A stretch of DNA of 20,028 nt from an uncultured Opitutia bacterium (GCA_903882335.1 CAIRWP010000087.1:1-20028); one strand, 5' to 3'. Shown: positions 1 to 6,911, counted from the stretch's first letter. Notes: generated from the letters alone by a model not told the origin. Made by a program: numbers and translations.

Positions 1-538
<538 letters not shown>

Positions 539-570
539 GTGGGTGGGGGATTAAGTGTTTGGGTGGTAGA

Positions 571-876
571 TTATTCGATGACGGCCAGGATTTCTTCCTC
601 GCGGAGCAGGAGGTAGATCTCGTCGTTCAGCTTGACCTCGGTACCGGCGTACTTGCCGATGAGGACCTTGTCGCCAACCTTGACGTTGAAGGCGATCTTC
701 TTGCCGTCCTTGTCCAAGGCGCCGGTGCCGAGGGCGATAACCTTGGCCTCTTGCGGCTTTTCCTTAGCGGAATCGGGGATGATGATGCCGCCCTTGATTT
801 CTTCGGACTCCTCGAAGCGCTGCAGGAGCACGCGATCGGCGAGGGGCTTGACGGAGGGTTTGGTGTGTTTAGCCAT
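571..876 (-). CDS. groES: Co-chaperonin GroES (10 kDa)
   Basis: GroES caps the GroEL ring during protein folding in the cytosol. The protein is 101 residues, the usual size. It shows the family landmarks VKPLADRVLLQ near the N-terminus, the mobile-loop region around EESEEIKGGIIIPDSAKEKP, and the C-terminal DKVLIGKYAGTEVKLNDEIYLLL with EEEILAVIE at the end. The start is placed at the ATG at 876 (MAKHTKPSVKP); the frame stays open to 996 but that extension has no family resemblance. It is the first gene of the groES-groEL operon. No Shine-Dalgarno sequence is present. No CIRCE inverted repeat (the HrcA operator) was found in the 200 bases upstream, so heat-shock control, if any, uses something else. 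Confidence 0.97.
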   Translation of the reverse strand: MAKHTKPSVKPLADRVLLQRFEESEEIKGGIIIPDSAKEKPQEAKVIALGTGALDKDGKKIAFNVKVGDKVLIGKYAGTEVKLNDEIYLLLREEEILAVIE

Positions 877-966
877 GGTGATTTGGGTTGGTAGAGAGAT
901 GCCTAGGGTGACGAGGGGTTGTTTGCAGAACAGATGCCAAAACGCTTTTGCCGAGAATAAGCAACC

Positions 967-996
967 GATTAAGGGGTTTTCAGGGGTACTCCCCAA
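967..996 (-). promoter_or_regulatory. Candidate groES-groEL promoter
   Basis: On the minus strand TTGGGG (996-991) and TTAATC (972-967) are separated by 18 bases and resemble -35 and -10 hexamers. The predicted transcript would have a leader of about 85 bases. The -35 hexamer overlaps a short GGGG/CCCC palindrome-like site at 983-994 that could bind a regulator. The call rests on hexamer match only. Confidence 0.3.
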
Positions 997-1041
997 GGCG
1001 ACCGTGACTTGGAGGCCTTTCCAGCCCTTTTAGTCGGGACA

Positions 1042-1065
1042 CCCTGTCACACGGGTGGGACAGGG
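1042..1065. repeat. Short hairpin between the groES promoter region and the left 8-bp array
   Basis: CCCTGTC at 1042-1048 pairs exactly with GACAGGG at 1059-1065 around a 10-base loop. No T-run follows on either strand, so it is not a clear terminator. It lies 11 bases outside the left repeat array and could mark the boundary of the inserted block or be incidental. Apart from the candidate groES promoter, nothing else was recognised between 877 and 1075. Confidence 0.3.
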
Positions 1066-1075
1066 GAAGCAAAGA

Positions 1076-1217
1076 ACGAGGACTCGAGGGCACGAGGGCC
1101 CGAGGACCGGAGGGATGGAGAGCCGATATCGAGGACTCGAGGGCACGAGGGCAAACGACGAGGCCGCGAGGGCACGAGGGCTGGAGGACTGGGGGCCGAT
1201 AACGAGGACTCGAGGAG
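1076..1217 (+). repeat. Left array of an 8-bp repeat (consensus RCNSGAGG)
   Basis: The stretch is made of 8-base units such as ACTCGAGG, GCACGAGG, GCCCGAGG and ACCGGAGG. The units are interrupted by short spacers, so this copy is less regular than the right array. A longer composite unit, ACGAGGACTCGAGG, occurs at the start (near 1077), in variant form near 1129, and again at the end (near 1203). The array stops three bases before the stop codon of the four-helix-bundle gene. Its units are the reverse complement of those in the array at 1691-1818, so the two arrays form a degenerate inverted repeat around the gene. Confidence 0.8.
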
Positions 1218-1220
1218 TGC

Positions 1221-1622
1221 TTACCTGTTTTGTCTGGCTTGGCGGGCCTTGATGAGACCTCCCAACAGTCGCCCTACCCTCACGACCAGAGGTGAGATCC
1301 GTTCATAATCAGCTGCGGGTAGAGATCCAAAATCCCGCGACAGTTCCAACTGCGTCTCCAATTCGGCCAAGGACCCACGGGCAACCTGCAAGAAGCGCAA
1401 GGCATCCAGATTAGTACCGCGCTCATTACCCTCAGCGATGTTCGACGGAACAGAAACGGCCGCCCGCCGCAGTTGATCGCAAAGGCTATGATAACGTCGC
1501 ATTCCAGGCGTTTCGCAGCACCTCCAGACCTCCAACGCCAACTGCTTCGAGGCCTGCCAAGCCAGAAGATCCCGAAAGGTCGACGCCTTCGGTAAAGAGT
1601 CACGATCGCCACAGGTTGTCAT
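1221..1622 (-). CDS. Four-helix-bundle protein of the S23 / 23S rRNA intervening-sequence (IVP) family
   Basis: The 133-residue protein matches the small four-helix-bundle family known from 23S rRNA intervening sequences and related to the Avd accessory protein of diversity-generating retroelements. Visible landmarks are FRDLLAWQASKQLALEVW (helix 1), the hallmark LRRAAVSVPSNIAEGNERG (helix 2 and turn), LDALRFLQVARGSLAELETQL (helix 3) and a basic final helix ending KARQARQNR. The ATG at 1622 is chosen because GGAGG lies 8 bases upstream; an in-frame TTG at 1637 lies upstream of that site. The family's biochemical role is poorly defined, with RNA or protein binding as scaffolding proposed. The gene sits alone between inverted 8-bp arrays, with GC lower than its neighbours, which suggests acquisition with the arrays. 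Family assignment is strong; function is unknown. Confidence 0.88.
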   Translation of the reverse strand: MTTCGDRDSLPKASTFRDLLAWQASKQLALEVWRCCETPGMRRYHSLCDQLRRAAVSVPSNIAEGNERGTNLDALRFLQVARGSLAELETQLELSRDFGSLPAADYERISPLVVRVGRLLGGLIKARQARQNR

Positions 1623-1630
1623 CAAGAAAG

Positions 1631-1635
1631 CCTCC
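1631..1635 (-). promoter_or_regulatory. Shine-Dalgarno site of the four-helix-bundle gene
   Basis: GGAGG on the minus strand lies 8 bases before the ATG at 1622. It fixes the start and is notable because most starts in this window have no such site. Confidence 0.7.
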
Positions 1636-1690
1636 AACTTTGGCTGCGCCTGTCTATGCCAGCCAATTGGGGCTCTTTCCCCACCACCAC

Positions 1691-1818
1691 CCTCCCGCCC
1701 TCCGGCCCTCGCGCCCTCGTATCCTCCTGCCCTCCCGCCCTCGTATCCTCGTGCCCTCCTGCCCTCGTATCCTCGTATCCTCGTGTCCTCCTGCCCTCCT
1801 GTCCTCCTGCCCTCGCGC
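1691..1818 (-). repeat. Right array: 16 in-phase copies of an 8-bp repeat
   Basis: Read on the plus strand, the stretch divides without gaps into 16 octamers. All begin CCTC and continue with C/G, C/G/T, A/G, C/T; examples are CCTCGTAT, CCTCCTGC, CCTCCCGC and CCTCGTGC. The reverse complement gives RYNSGAGG, the same unit as the left array. Because 8 is not a multiple of 3, all frames stay open and produce spurious Ser/Pro- or Arg/Gly-rich reading frames. The final unit ends at 1818, directly against the TPR gene's stop codon. Between the array and the four-helix-bundle start there are 68 bases that carry that gene's Shine-Dalgarno site. Confidence 0.92.
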
Positions 1819-2193
1819 TCAGAGCTCCCCCGGCTGCTTGCCCTCGGGTTGCTTCAACTGATCGCCCCACCCCAGGATCCGGGCCTGGGCGCCGTGGTGC
1901 TCGGCCTTGTTCTTATCCCCGCGTTCCATCCAGATCCGGGAAAGCGACGTGTGCACATGGATGTCCTTCGGGCGGAGCGCCGCGGCTCGTTCGCCGGCGG
2001 CGAGCGCCTCGTCGAACTGGCGGAGCGCGAAGTGCACCTCGGCCTTGGCCAGCCATGCCTCGAAGCAGACCGGGTCGACCACGACCGCGTCGCCGAGCTT
2101 GGCCAAGGCCGCAGTTTCGTCCCCGATGGCGAAGTCGAACGCGGCCGCCTCGGCCAAGGCCTGGGCGCGGGCGACGGGCTCGATGGGTTCCAT
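1819..2193 (-). CDS. Tetratricopeptide-repeat protein
   Basis: The 124-residue protein is a small helical-repeat protein, presumably a protein-interaction module. It has no signal peptide or membrane segment. TPR signatures occur in consecutive 34-residue units: AQALAEAAAFDFAIGDETAAL, then PVCFEAWLAKAEVHFALRQF with its second helix EALAAGERAAAL, then PKDIHVHTSLSRIWMERGD with KAEHHGAQARIL. The start is set at the ATG at 2193 (MEPIEPVARAQ). The open frame reaches 2286, but that would overlap the divergent aminopeptidase start, and a TTGCGC promoter-like box lies 34 bases before 2193. The stop codon touches the right 8-bp array, so the C-terminal tail (KQPEGKQPGEL) may have been altered by the insertion. 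The partner is unknown. Confidence 0.82.
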   Translation of the reverse strand: MEPIEPVARAQALAEAAAFDFAIGDETAALAKLGDAVVVDPVCFEAWLAKAEVHFALRQFDEALAAGERAAALRPKDIHVHTSLSRIWMERGDKNKAEHHGAQARILGWGDQLKQPEGKQPGEL

Positions 2194-2198
2194 GCCGT

Positions 2199-2227
2199 CA
2201 CGCTGGGGCGCGGCGGGCGGGGCGCAA
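2199..2227 (-). promoter_or_regulatory. Candidate TPR-gene promoter (TTGCGC box)
   Basis: TTGCGC (2227-2222), 17 bases, AGCGTG (2204-2199), then 5 bases to the ATG at 2193. The -10 match is poor. The call rests on the same box and spacing recurring at other starts in the window. Confidence 0.3.
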
Positions 2228-2242
2228 GCGCTCCTTTCACGC

Positions 2243-2271
2243 TTGGAAAGCGGGGCGGGCTCCGCACGTTG
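2243..2271 (+). promoter_or_regulatory. Candidate aminopeptidase promoter (TTGGAA box)
   Basis: TTGGAA at 2243-2248 lies 34 bases before the ATG at 2277. Its 15-base context TTGGAAAGCGGGGCG is identical to 7611-7625, which lies 35 bases before another start. The -10 region (ACGTTG) is weak. It is arranged back-to-back with the TPR-gene promoter. Confidence 0.4.
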
Positions 2272-2276
2272 GGGTG

Positions 2277-3395
2277 ATGGATCCACGCTACGGCCAGCTC
2301 GCCGAAGTCCTCTGCGGCTTCTCCACCCGCCTGAAGAAGGGCGAGAACGTCCTCATCGACGCCTACGACATCCCGGAGGAGTTCGTCATCGCGCTCATCC
2401 GGGCCGCCCGCGAACGCGGCGCCACCCCGATGGTCAATGTGCAGCGCGCCCGCATCTCCCGCGAGATGACCAAGGGCGGCACGAAGGAGCAGTTCAAACT
2501 GGCCGCCGATCATGAGCTGGCCCGCATGAAGAAGATGCAGGCCTACATCGCCATTCGGGGCTCGGAGAACATCTTCGAGGGTAGCGACATCCCCGCGGCC
2601 CAGGCCAAGCTGAACGGCGAGCTGATGCGACCGGTCCTCGACCACCGCGTGAACAAGACCAAGTGGGTCGTCCTCCGCTGGCCCACCCCGTCGATGGCCC
2701 AGCAGGCCAAGATGAGCACCGAAGGTTTCGCCGACTTCTACTTCCGCGTCTGCACCCTCGACTACTCCCGCATGATCCCGGGTATGGAGGCGCTCAAGCA
2801 GGCCATGATGAAGACCGACGAGGTCCACATCACCGGCCCCGGCACCGACCTGAAGTTCAACATCAAGGGCATGAACGCCATCCCCTGCGGCGGCGAATAC
2901 AACATCCCCGACGGCGAGGTCTTCACCGCCCCGATCAAGGATTCCGTCAACGGCATCCTGCAGTACAACTGCCCCACCATCTACCAGGGCGTGTCGTTCG
3001 AGAACATCCGCCTCGTCTTCCGCAAGGGCAAGATCGTCGAGGCCACCGCGAACAACACGAAGCGGCTCAACGAGATCCTCGACACCGACGGCGGTGCCCG
3101 GTTCATCGGCGAGTTCGCCATCGGCTTCAACCCGCACATCCTGAACCCGATGCAGGACATCCTCTTCGACGAGAAGATCGCGGGCTCCTTCCACTTCACG
3201 CCGGGCAAGTGCTACGAGACGACCGACAACGGCAACACCTCCTCGATCCACTGGGACATGGTCTGCATCCAGCGCCCCGAGTACGGCGGCGGCGAGATCC
3301 GCTTCGACGGCAAGGTCATCCGCAAGGACGGCCTCTTCGTCCCCAAGGCCCTCCAGAAACTGAATCCCGACTACCTGCTCGGCAAGGCCCGCTAA
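2277..3395 (+). CDS. Aminopeptidase, M29 (thermophilic aminopeptidase) family
   Basis: A 372-residue metallo-aminopeptidase predicted to release N-terminal amino acids from peptides in the cytosol; no signal peptide is seen. The C-terminal half carries the expected metal ligands in M29 order: E214 in NIPDGEVFTAP, E279 in FIGEFAIG, H306 in GSFHFTPG, and H325/D327 in SSIHWDMV. The HxD pair and the roughly 65-residue E-to-E spacing match the known M29 enzymes. It is a little shorter than the typical ~400 residues. The ATG at 2277 (MDPRYGQLAEVL) is the start; the frame is open back to 1656, but that part is translated 8-bp repeat array and antisense TPR gene. The next gene begins one base after its stop, so the two are co-transcribed. 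Substrate specificity cannot be read from the sequence. Confidence 0.92.
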   Translation: MDPRYGQLAEVLCGFSTRLKKGENVLIDAYDIPEEFVIALIRAARERGATPMVNVQRARISREMTKGGTKEQFKLAADHELARMKKMQAYIAIRGSENIFEGSDIPAAQAKLNGELMRPVLDHRVNKTKWVVLRWPTPSMAQQAKMSTEGFADFYFRVCTLDYSRMIPGMEALKQAMMKTDEVHITGPGTDLKFNIKGMNAIPCGGEYNIPDGEVFTAPIKDSVNGILQYNCPTIYQGVSFENIRLVFRKGKIVEATANNTKRLNEILDTDGGARFIGEFAIGFNPHILNPMQDILFDEKIAGSFHFTPGKCYETTDNGNTSSIHWDMVCIQRPEYGGGEIRFDGKVIRKDGLFVPKALQKLNPDYLLGKAR

Positions 3396-3396
3396 G

Positions 3397-4506
3397 ATGG
3401 CCGCCCCGAAGAAGGTAAAGCCCACCCGCCTCGGTTCGCGCCCCCAGGCGCGCACCGCCAAGGCGACGAAGCGCAAGGCCAAACCGGCCCCGCACGTCCC
3501 TTACGCCGCCCGCCCCGCGAAAGCCCCCCTCGAATCGCAGAAACCCGACGAGGTGCTGGCGACGCGCATCCCCTCCGAGTTCGAACCGGGCCGCGCCGAC
3601 AAGGTCGTCTCGGCCTTGCTCGAAGGCGTCAGCCGCTCCCGCGTCCAGCGCGCCCTCGACCTCGGCCTCGTGCAGGTGAACGGCGTCGCCGCCGACCGCC
3701 GCACGGTACTCAACCCCGGCGACCACGTGAAGGTCGCCCTCCCCTCCCCCGAGGAGCCGACTGCCCGCCCGGTCAAGATGCCGCTCGAGATCCTCTTCGA
3801 GGACGCTCACCTCATCGCCATCAACAAGCCGGCCGGCCTGCTCACCCACCCGGTGCAGGGCTCGGACGAAGTCTCCGTCGTGCACGGCCTGCTGCATTAC
3901 ACCAAGGGCAAGCTCGCGCCCGCGGGCGGCGCGCCGCGCCCCGGCGTCGTCCACCGCCTCGACCGCGAGACCTCCGGCGTCATCGTGCTCGCGAAGACCG
4001 ACAAGGCCTACCACGCGCTCGTCGCGCAGTTCGCCAAGCGGACCGCGCAGAAGGAATACCTGGCGCTGGTCGACAAGGCCCCGCGCCTGCTCTCCGGGCT
4101 GGTCGAAGCCAAGATCGACCGCCACCGCACCGTGCGCGTCCGCATGGCCGTCCGCGACGATGGCCGCGACGCCGTCACCGAATGGCGCGTCGAGGAGAAG
4201 TACGGCCCGCAGGCCGCGCTCGTCCGCGCCTTCCCCCACACCGGTCGCACGCACCAGATCCGCGTCCACCTCGCCCACCTCGGCCACCCGATCCTGGGCG
4301 ACCGCACCTACGGCAAGTTCGACATCCCGGCCTTCACGGGCTGGCCGATGCCGCGCGTGATGCTGCACGCGCACCGCCTGACCCTGACGCACCCGCAGAC
4401 CGGCAAGCCGCTGACCATCACCGTCGAGCCGCCGGCCGACTTCCTGGAGCTCAAGCAGTGGCTGACGGCCAAGTACGGCCGCAAGACCTTCCTGCTCCCG
4501 GGCTAA
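3397..4506 (+). CDS. RluA-family RNA pseudouridine synthase
   Basis: This enzyme isomerises specific uridines to pseudouridine in structured RNA, most likely 23S rRNA. The 369-residue protein has a ~55-residue Lys/Arg/Ala/Pro-rich N-terminal tail. An S4 RNA-binding domain follows at about 62-115 (RADKVVSALLEGVSRSRVQRALDLG). The catalytic domain begins near LIAINKPAGLLTHP. The RluA motif HRLDRETSGV contains the catalytic Asp189, and the later GRTHQIRVHLAHLGHPILGD is also typical of RluC/RluD-like members. It starts one base after the aminopeptidase stop and is probably translationally coupled to it. It ends 6 bases from the convergent sulfatase gene. RluC or RluD specificity cannot be decided from motifs, and the basic tail may be an added RNA-binding extension. 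Confidence 0.95.
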   Translation: MAAPKKVKPTRLGSRPQARTAKATKRKAKPAPHVPYAARPAKAPLESQKPDEVLATRIPSEFEPGRADKVVSALLEGVSRSRVQRALDLGLVQVNGVAADRRTVLNPGDHVKVALPSPEEPTARPVKMPLEILFEDAHLIAINKPAGLLTHPVQGSDEVSVVHGLLHYTKGKLAPAGGAPRPGVVHRLDRETSGVIVLAKTDKAYHALVAQFAKRTAQKEYLALVDKAPRLLSGLVEAKIDRHRTVRVRMAVRDDGRDAVTEWRVEEKYGPQAALVRAFPHTGRTHQIRVHLAHLGHPILGDRTYGKFDIPAFTGWPMPRVMLHAHRLTLTHPQTGKPLTITVEPPADFLELKQWLTAKYGRKTFLLPG

Positions 4507-4512
4507 GCCGGC

Positions 4513-5940
4513 TCAGAAGCCCTTCTCGCCCGGCTGCGGCACCCTCTTCGGCGGGCTCCACGCGGCCGGCTGGGTCGTCGCCGCCGTCAAGGGATCCTGA
4601 TCCCCGCCGGCGCGCAGGCCGACCTCCAGACGGGCGAGCAGTTCCTTGACCCGGGCGGCCTGGTCCGGCTCGGCGGACAGATCTTTGGTCTCGAAGGGGT
4701 CGGCCTGCAGGTCGAAGAGCTGCGTCTGGTCCACCTGCGGGTAGCGGATCAGCTTCCAACGCCCGTCGGAGAACGCCTTCTGGATTCGCTTGTAACCGAA
4801 GACCAGTTCCGTCCTTGCCGGCCGGGCCGGGTCCGCCAGCACCGCGGTGAACTCCTGGCCCTCGCTGGTCTTCGGCGCCCCCACCCCGCACAGTTTGCCC
4901 AAGGTCGGCAGCACATCGAAGGTGTAGCACAACGCCGGCGTGCGCCGGCCCGCGGGCACGCCCGGGCCCGCGATGATGAGCGGCACGCGGAGGCTGTGCT
5001 CATAGAGGTTCTGTTTCCCAATCAGGCCGTGGGAGCCGCGGGCCACGCCGGAGTCCGCCGCGAAGACCACGTAAGTGTTCCGGCCCGCCGGCGAGGCGTC
5101 CAAGGCATCCAGCACCCGGCCGACCTGCGCGTCGAGGTAGCTGATATAACGATAATAATCGGCCAGCATCGCCCGGATGGCCTCGGGCCGCCGCGGCCAG
5201 GGCAGCAACTGCTCGTCGCGGATGACCATCTCGCCGTTGTTGAACGGGTGCTGACCGAGGAAGTTCGGCGGCAACGGGATCGCGGCCGGGTCATACTTCA
5301 CGGGGAAGGCCTCGGGGACGATGTGCGGGTCGTGGGGGCCGTCGAAAGCGAGGTAGGCGAAGAACGGCTGGGCGGGGTCGCGCGCACGCAGGAAGGCCAG
5401 CACCTCATCCGTCGCCTCCTCGCACAGATGCTTCGGGCAGGGACGGTCGGGGCTGAGTTTACCGGTGGGCAGCAGGTCGTTGATCTTCGCCTTAAGCGGG
5501 TTGGTCATGCCACCGACGAAGAGCGAGCGGGCCTGCTGGAAGGACTTCCCGACCGAGCCCGGACCGTTGTGCCACTTGCCCGCCATGAAGGTCGCGTAAC
5601 CGGCCGTCCCGAAAGCGTGCGGCCAAGTCTCATCGCGGGAGAGCTTCTCGTCGATCCGCGGCAACGGCCGGGCGGACAGCAACATCGCGCGGGAGGGTAC
5701 GCAGGTGGCGCCATTGTTGCCGCCCATCATGTAGGCGCGCTCGAAGGCGACCCCGCGCGCCACCAGCCGATCGAGGTTCGGCGTCTTGATGGCCGGATTA
5801 CCGAGCGCCGCGATGGTGTCCGCGCGCTGGTCGTCGGCGAAGATGAAGAGGACGTTGGGGCGCTCGACCGCGGCGAGCGCGGACGCACCCACGGCGAGCA
5901 GGGCGCAAACGAGACTCCGAGGGGCGCGGAAGAGGTCCAT
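4513..5940 (-). CDS. Secreted sulfatase (formylglycine-dependent, sulfatase family)
   Basis: The enzyme hydrolyses sulfate esters, probably on sulfated glycans, outside the cytoplasm. The 475-residue protein opens with a signal peptide (MDLFRAPRSLVCALLAVGASALAA). It then carries the metal-binding strand NVLFIFADDQRAD (D36, D37). The activation motif at C80, CVPSRAMLLSAR, fits CxPSR, so Cys80 would be converted to formylglycine by a separate enzyme not in this window. The remaining metal-site region is seen in FAADSGVARGSHGLIGKQNLYEHSLRVPLI. The ATG at 5940 is chosen because the signal peptide follows it; upstream GTG/TTG extensions lack support. A TTGGAT box 34 bases upstream suggests its own promoter, though the CDF gene ends only 41 bases before. 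Substrate unknown. Confidence 0.95.
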   Translation of the reverse strand: MDLFRAPRSLVCALLAVGASALAAVERPNVLFIFADDQRADTIAALGNPAIKTPNLDRLVARGVAFERAYMMGGNNGATCVPSRAMLLSARPLPRIDEKLSRDETWPHAFGTAGYATFMAGKWHNGPGSVGKSFQQARSLFVGGMTNPLKAKINDLLPTGKLSPDRPCPKHLCEEATDEVLAFLRARDPAQPFFAYLAFDGPHDPHIVPEAFPVKYDPAAIPLPPNFLGQHPFNNGEMVIRDEQLLPWPRRPEAIRAMLADYYRYISYLDAQVGRVLDALDASPAGRNTYVVFAADSGVARGSHGLIGKQNLYEHSLRVPLIIAGPGVPAGRRTPALCYTFDVLPTLGKLCGVGAPKTSEGQEFTAVLADPARPARTELVFGYKRIQKAFSDGRWKLIRYPQVDQTQLFDLQADPFETKDLSAEPDQAARVKELLARLEVGLRAGGDQDPLTAATTQPAAWSPPKRVPQPGEKGF

Positions 5941-5946
5941 GCCCGT

Positions 5947-5974
5947 TGATAAGGGGGAAAACCGCCTAATCCAA
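5947..5974 (-). promoter_or_regulatory. Candidate internal promoter of the sulfatase gene (TTGGAT box)
   Basis: TTGGAT (5974-5969), 16 bases, TTATCA (5952-5947), then 6 bases to the ATG. This is the best -10 match of the boxes in the window and predicts an mRNA starting at or next to the start codon. Confidence 0.42.
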
Positions 5975-5981
5975 GCCTCGT

Positions 5982-6911
5982 TCAAGCCTCGTCGCCGGAA
6001 CGGCCATGGTGGCCGTCCTGCTTACGATGCTGGGGCTCGTCCGGCTCCACATGCACCAGCACCGAGATCACCTCGGGGTGGAGGCGGAGGATATCGGCCT
6101 TCACCTGCCCCGCGATGGCATGCCCTTCGGCCACGGTGGCGGTCTCGGGGACCTGCAGGTGGAAATCGACCTCGAAGCGATCGCCCAGGCGACGCGCGCG
6201 GAAAGCATGGAAACCCTTGGCGCCGGGCACGGCCAGGATGTGCTCGCTGAGGTCGTGCAGCACGTGCTCGGCCGGGGCGGTGTCGATGAGGTCCTCGCAC
6301 GAGACCTTGAAGAGTTTCAAGCCCTCGGCCCCGAGCCAGCCGGCCAGCACGAGACCGACGACCTTGTCGAGGGCCCGCCACTCCGGATGGAGGTGGGCGA
6401 CCACCACGGCGATCAAGGCGAGCAAGGAGGCGATGGCGTCGGCCCGGTGGTCGGCGGCGTTGGCCAGCAGCAGACGCGAACCGAGGCGCTCGGCCTGGCG
6501 ACGGGCGTACTGGTAGAAACCCTCCTTGAGGATCAGCGCGAAGCCCGCGACCCAGGCGGCCGCGATGCCGGGCTGGGCGAGTTCGCCGCCCTCCATCAAG
6601 GAACGCACCGAGGTCCAGGCGAGGCCGACGCAGAACGCGATGACCAGGGCGGAGATGAACATCGTCGCGAGGGTGGAGACGCGGTGATGACCATAAGGGT
6701 GGTCGGCGTCCTTGGGTAGGTGCGCGAAACGCAGCCCGATGATCGCGGCGATGTCGCTCGCGATATCGACCAGCGAATGGATGCCGTCGGCCAGCAGGGC
6801 TTGCGAGGAAGCGAGGAAGCCGACGGAAAGCTTGGCAACCGCCAGCACGACGTTGACCCCGAGGCTCCAGGCTACGGTGAGTCCGCCTTCGCGCTGGAGC
6901 CGGGTGGTCAT
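5982..6911 (-). CDS. Cation diffusion facilitator (CDF) family metal transporter
   Basis: A 309-residue inner-membrane exporter of divalent metal ions, driven by proton antiport in characterised family members. Hydrophobic segments appear at about 12-32, 38-62, 80-102, 116-134 and 157-173. The metal-site motifs are H45SLVD49 in TM2 and D154HRAD158 in TM5. The DADHPYGHHR loop after TM2 is typical of CDF proteins. The C-terminal third is the cytoplasmic ferredoxin-like domain (VDFHLQVPETATVAEGHAIAGQV), and a His-rich tail (QHRKQDGHHGRSGDEA) may bind metal. Its ATG overlaps the stop of the preceding gene as ATGA, showing translational coupling. The HxxxD/DxxxD pairing is the mirror of E. coli FieF (DxxxD/HxxxD), so the ion (Zn, Fe, Mn or other) is uncertain. 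Confidence 0.94.
   Translation of the reverse strand: MTTRLQREGGLTVAWSLGVNVVLAVAKLSVGFLASSQALLADGIHSLVDIASDIAAIIGLRFAHLPKDADHPYGHHRVSTLATMFISALVIAFCVGLAWTSVRSLMEGGELAQPGIAAAWVAGFALILKEGFYQYARRQAERLGSRLLLANAADHRADAIASLLALIAVVVAHLHPEWRALDKVVGLVLAGWLGAEGLKLFKVSCEDLIDTAPAEHVLHDLSEHILAVPGAKGFHAFRARRLGDRFEVDFHLQVPETATVAEGHAIAGQVKADILRLHPEVISVLVHVEPDEPQHRKQDGHHGRSGDEA

Larger units (their letters stand above)
1076..1818 (-). other. Candidate undescribed element: four-helix-bundle gene enclosed by inverted 8-bp repeat arrays
   Basis: The block consists of a GAGG-type array, a minus-strand gene, and the same array in inverted orientation. Its outer end abuts the stop codon of the TPR gene (1819-1821) exactly. 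The central gene has lower GC than its neighbours: hand counts of three 60-base lines give 55-58 %, against 68 % for one line of the adjacent aminopeptidase gene. It also uses a Shine-Dalgarno sequence, unlike most genes here. S23/IVP proteins are known to be encoded inside intervening sequences of 23S rRNA genes, whose ends pair as inverted repeats; this block has a similar plan outside any rRNA gene. That it moves, or acts as an RNA, is inference; no transposase and no target-site duplication was seen. Confidence 0.45.

Noticed and set aside
1042..1065. Terminator hairpin or transposon end
   Set aside because: The stem is only 7 bp with no T-run, and no second copy or target duplication was found beyond the right array; listed only as a short hairpin.
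877..1075. CIRCE operator upstream of groES
   Set aside because: No TTAGCACTC-N9-GAGTGCTAA or close variant was found on either strand.
1691..1818. CRISPR array or minisatellite-encoded protein
   Set aside because: Units are 8 bp with no spacers of CRISPR size and no cas genes. The period is not a multiple of three, so the repeat proteins in all frames are artefacts.
1656..2276. In-frame 207-codon N-terminal extension of the aminopeptidase (Ser/Pro/Arg-rich)
   Set aside because: It translates the 8-bp array and the antisense of the TPR gene; M29 proteins begin near MDPRYGQLAEVL, and a promoter-like box precedes the ATG at 2277.
1854..3482. 542-codon minus-strand open frame opposite the aminopeptidase
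   Set aside because: An antisense shadow of GC-rich coding sequence, low in complexity with no domain; the plus frame encodes a clear M29 enzyme.
3316..4392. 358-codon minus-strand open frame opposite the RluA-type gene
   Set aside because: Gly/Val/Asp/Arg-rich shadow without motifs; the plus frame has S4 and HRLDRETSG motifs.
4506..4535. Bidirectional terminator between the convergent RluA-type and sulfatase genes
   Set aside because: AGCCGG/CCGGCT can pair, but with an 18-base loop and no T-run on either strand; the hairpin lies mostly in sulfatase coding sequence.
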